A stretch of DNA of 64,000 nucleotides. Source: Prochlorococcus sp. AG-409-P03 (GTDB taxonomy: Bacteria; Cyanobacteriota; Cyanobacteriia; PCC-6307; Cyanobiaceae). The stretch is taken from assembly GCA_003215295.1 (NCBI GenBank), contig QCKN01000004.1:1-64000 (forward strand), written 5' to 3'. Numbering within the stretch: the stretch's first letter is position 1; each line of letters starts with the position of its first letter. The notes beneath the pieces were generated by a model that worked only from the letters and a program-made list of their open reading frames with translations, had not been told where the DNA came from and did no database searches. The position numbers and the translations under genes were made by a program. Below are positions 63,403 through 64,000 of the stretch, piece after piece.

Positions 63403-64000
63403 ATGAACAATAACAAGAGGCACGAGTTACTTTCGTGTGAAGAAAATATGGGCACGTCTGGGGCTTCTATAGCAAAAGAAAATGATGCCTCCTGTGATTC
63501 GATAGACAAACCTGCTGGAGACTCCTCCGAGTCTCCAGCAGGAACTGACAGCGTTGCAGATGAAGGTTCTATTCAAAACAGTTTCGAAGGCTTTGGCTTC
63601 AGTGACGCACTCCTCAAAACCATTGCCGACAAAGGTTACAAAGAGCCCTCCCCGATACAAAAGGCTGCCTTTCCTGAACTAATGCTGGGCAGGGATCTAG
63701 TAGGTCAGGCTCAAACAGGTACAGGGAAAACAGCTGCCTTTGCGTTGCCTCTTATAGAGCGCGTACTACCTAATGAAAAGCTACCTCAGGTTTTAGTCCT
63801 TACACCAACTCGTGAACTAGCTGTACAAGTAGCAGAAGCATTTCGAGCTTATGCAGCTGGACATCCACATCTCAAAGTCTTAGCAGTTTATGGAGGAGCT
63901 GACTTCCGCTCCCAGATAAGTAGTCTTAAAAGAGGGGTGGATGTAATTGTTGGAACTCCCGGACGAGTGATGGATCATATACGCCAAAAAACCCTCAATT
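63403..64000 (+). CDS. DEAD-box ATP-dependent RNA helicase, N-terminal part
   Basis: Frame from ATG at 63403 to the window edge (199 codons). After an acidic N-terminal extension of about 65 residues come the Q motif (GFGFSDALLKTIADKGYKEPSPIQKAAFP), Walker A/motif I AQTGTGKTAAFALPL, motif Ia TPTRELAVQVAEAF and motif Ib VGTPGRVMDH. Motif II and the second domain lie outside. Similar to the cold- or redox-induced CsdA/CrhR group; unwinds RNA duplexes. An ATG at codon 16 (63448) is an alternative start. Confidence 0.93.
   Translation, partial: MNNNKRHELLSCEENMGTSGASIAKENDASCDSIDKPAGDSSESPAGTDSVADEGSIQNSFEGFGFSDALLKTIADKGYKEPSPIQKAAFPELMLGRDLVGQAQTGTGKTAAFALPLIERVLPNEKLPQVLVLTPTRELAVQVAEAFRAYAAGHPHLKVLAVYGGADFRSQISSLKRGVDVIVGTPGRVMDHIRQKTLN
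63511..63542 (+). other. perfect 13-bp hairpin inside the DEAD-box gene
   Basis: CCTGCTGGAGACT (63511-63523), loop CCTCCG, then AGTCTCCAGCAGG (63530-63542). Its GC content is far above the neighbourhood, and it falls in the disordered N-terminal extension about 36-47 codons in, encoding the near-mirrored PAGDSSESPAG. It could hinder translation or RNA decay; the function is inferred from stability and place. Confidence 0.8.

Noticed and set aside
1-64000. CRISPR arrays, insertion sequences, integrases, rRNA genes, prophage
   Set aside because: No regularly spaced repeats, transposase or integrase motifs, or rRNA sequence were recognised on either strand.

Overview
The window reads as one stretch of a small, gene-dense, AT-leaning marine cyanobacterial chromosome, most likely a low-light-type Prochlorococcus (a close relative such as marine Synechococcus is less likely). 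The evidence is a Psb28 photosystem II factor, a PAM68-type assembly protein, GUN4, the carotenoid isomerase CrtH, an NtcA-type glnA promoter, many short cyanobacteria-only proteins, very short intergenic gaps and several convergent genes that overlap at their ends. No rRNA, insertion sequence, prophage or CRISPR array was seen.

Layout. 1-2 kb: the start of a PLP-dependent decarboxylase, tadA and a class V aminotransferase. 2-3.7 kb: glnA behind a textbook NtcA promoter. 3.8-11 kb: small secreted or cyanobacterial proteins, a methyltransferase, an RsbW-like ATPase, GUN4, selU, psb28 and two tandem AI-2E-family permeases. 11-17.3 kb (minus strand): rsmA, ispE, a DUF3082 protein, a 31-codon micro-ORF, pdhB, secD, secF and a small membrane protein. 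17.5-21.5 kb: rlmH, then a LexA-box-controlled umuD-umuC pair followed by an orphan HEXXH protein. 21.6-27.4 kb: dnaG, a DMT transporter, a glycine-zipper protein, ruvA, rpsO and a PAM68 protein. 27.4-37.8 kb (one long minus-strand run): a DUF3288 protein, a terminator or attenuator, trpD, carA, a STAS protein, mini-RNase III, a TrmH-type methyltransferase, a DUF1816 protein, gatA and dnaE.

37.9-41.4 kb carries an ABC exporter, msrA and small proteins. 41.4-45.9 kb lies between tRNA-Pro(GGG) and tRNA-Lys(UUU). It is the most accessory-looking part of the window: a TauE permease, a DMT permease, long gene-poor spacers, strong hairpins and at least six micro-ORFs of 28-56 codons, three genes of which form a tightly packed operon. 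46-53.5 kb returns to core genes: trmFO, crtH, an OmpR-type regulator with a degenerate receiver, a Grx4-BolA pair, plsC and pdxJ. 53.7-63.2 kb encodes the RecBCD complex in the order recC, an isoprenylcysteine-methyltransferase-like gene, recB, recD. The window ends inside a DEAD-box RNA helicase gene with a long leader and a perfect 13-bp intragenic hairpin.

Functional themes are nitrogen assimilation (glnA), double-strand-break repair and SOS mutagenesis (recBCD, ruvA, umuDC, dnaE, dnaG), tRNA/rRNA modification (tadA, selU, rsmA, rlmH, trmFO, TrmH) and photosystem assembly (psb28, PAM68, GUN4, crtH). I found no clear previously undescribed multi-gene defence-type system. The best candidates for something new are the micro-protein cluster near 43.1-44.8 kb, the self-complementary CATG repeat abutting tRNA-Lys, the hairpin next to the trpD start and the degenerate-receiver regulator.
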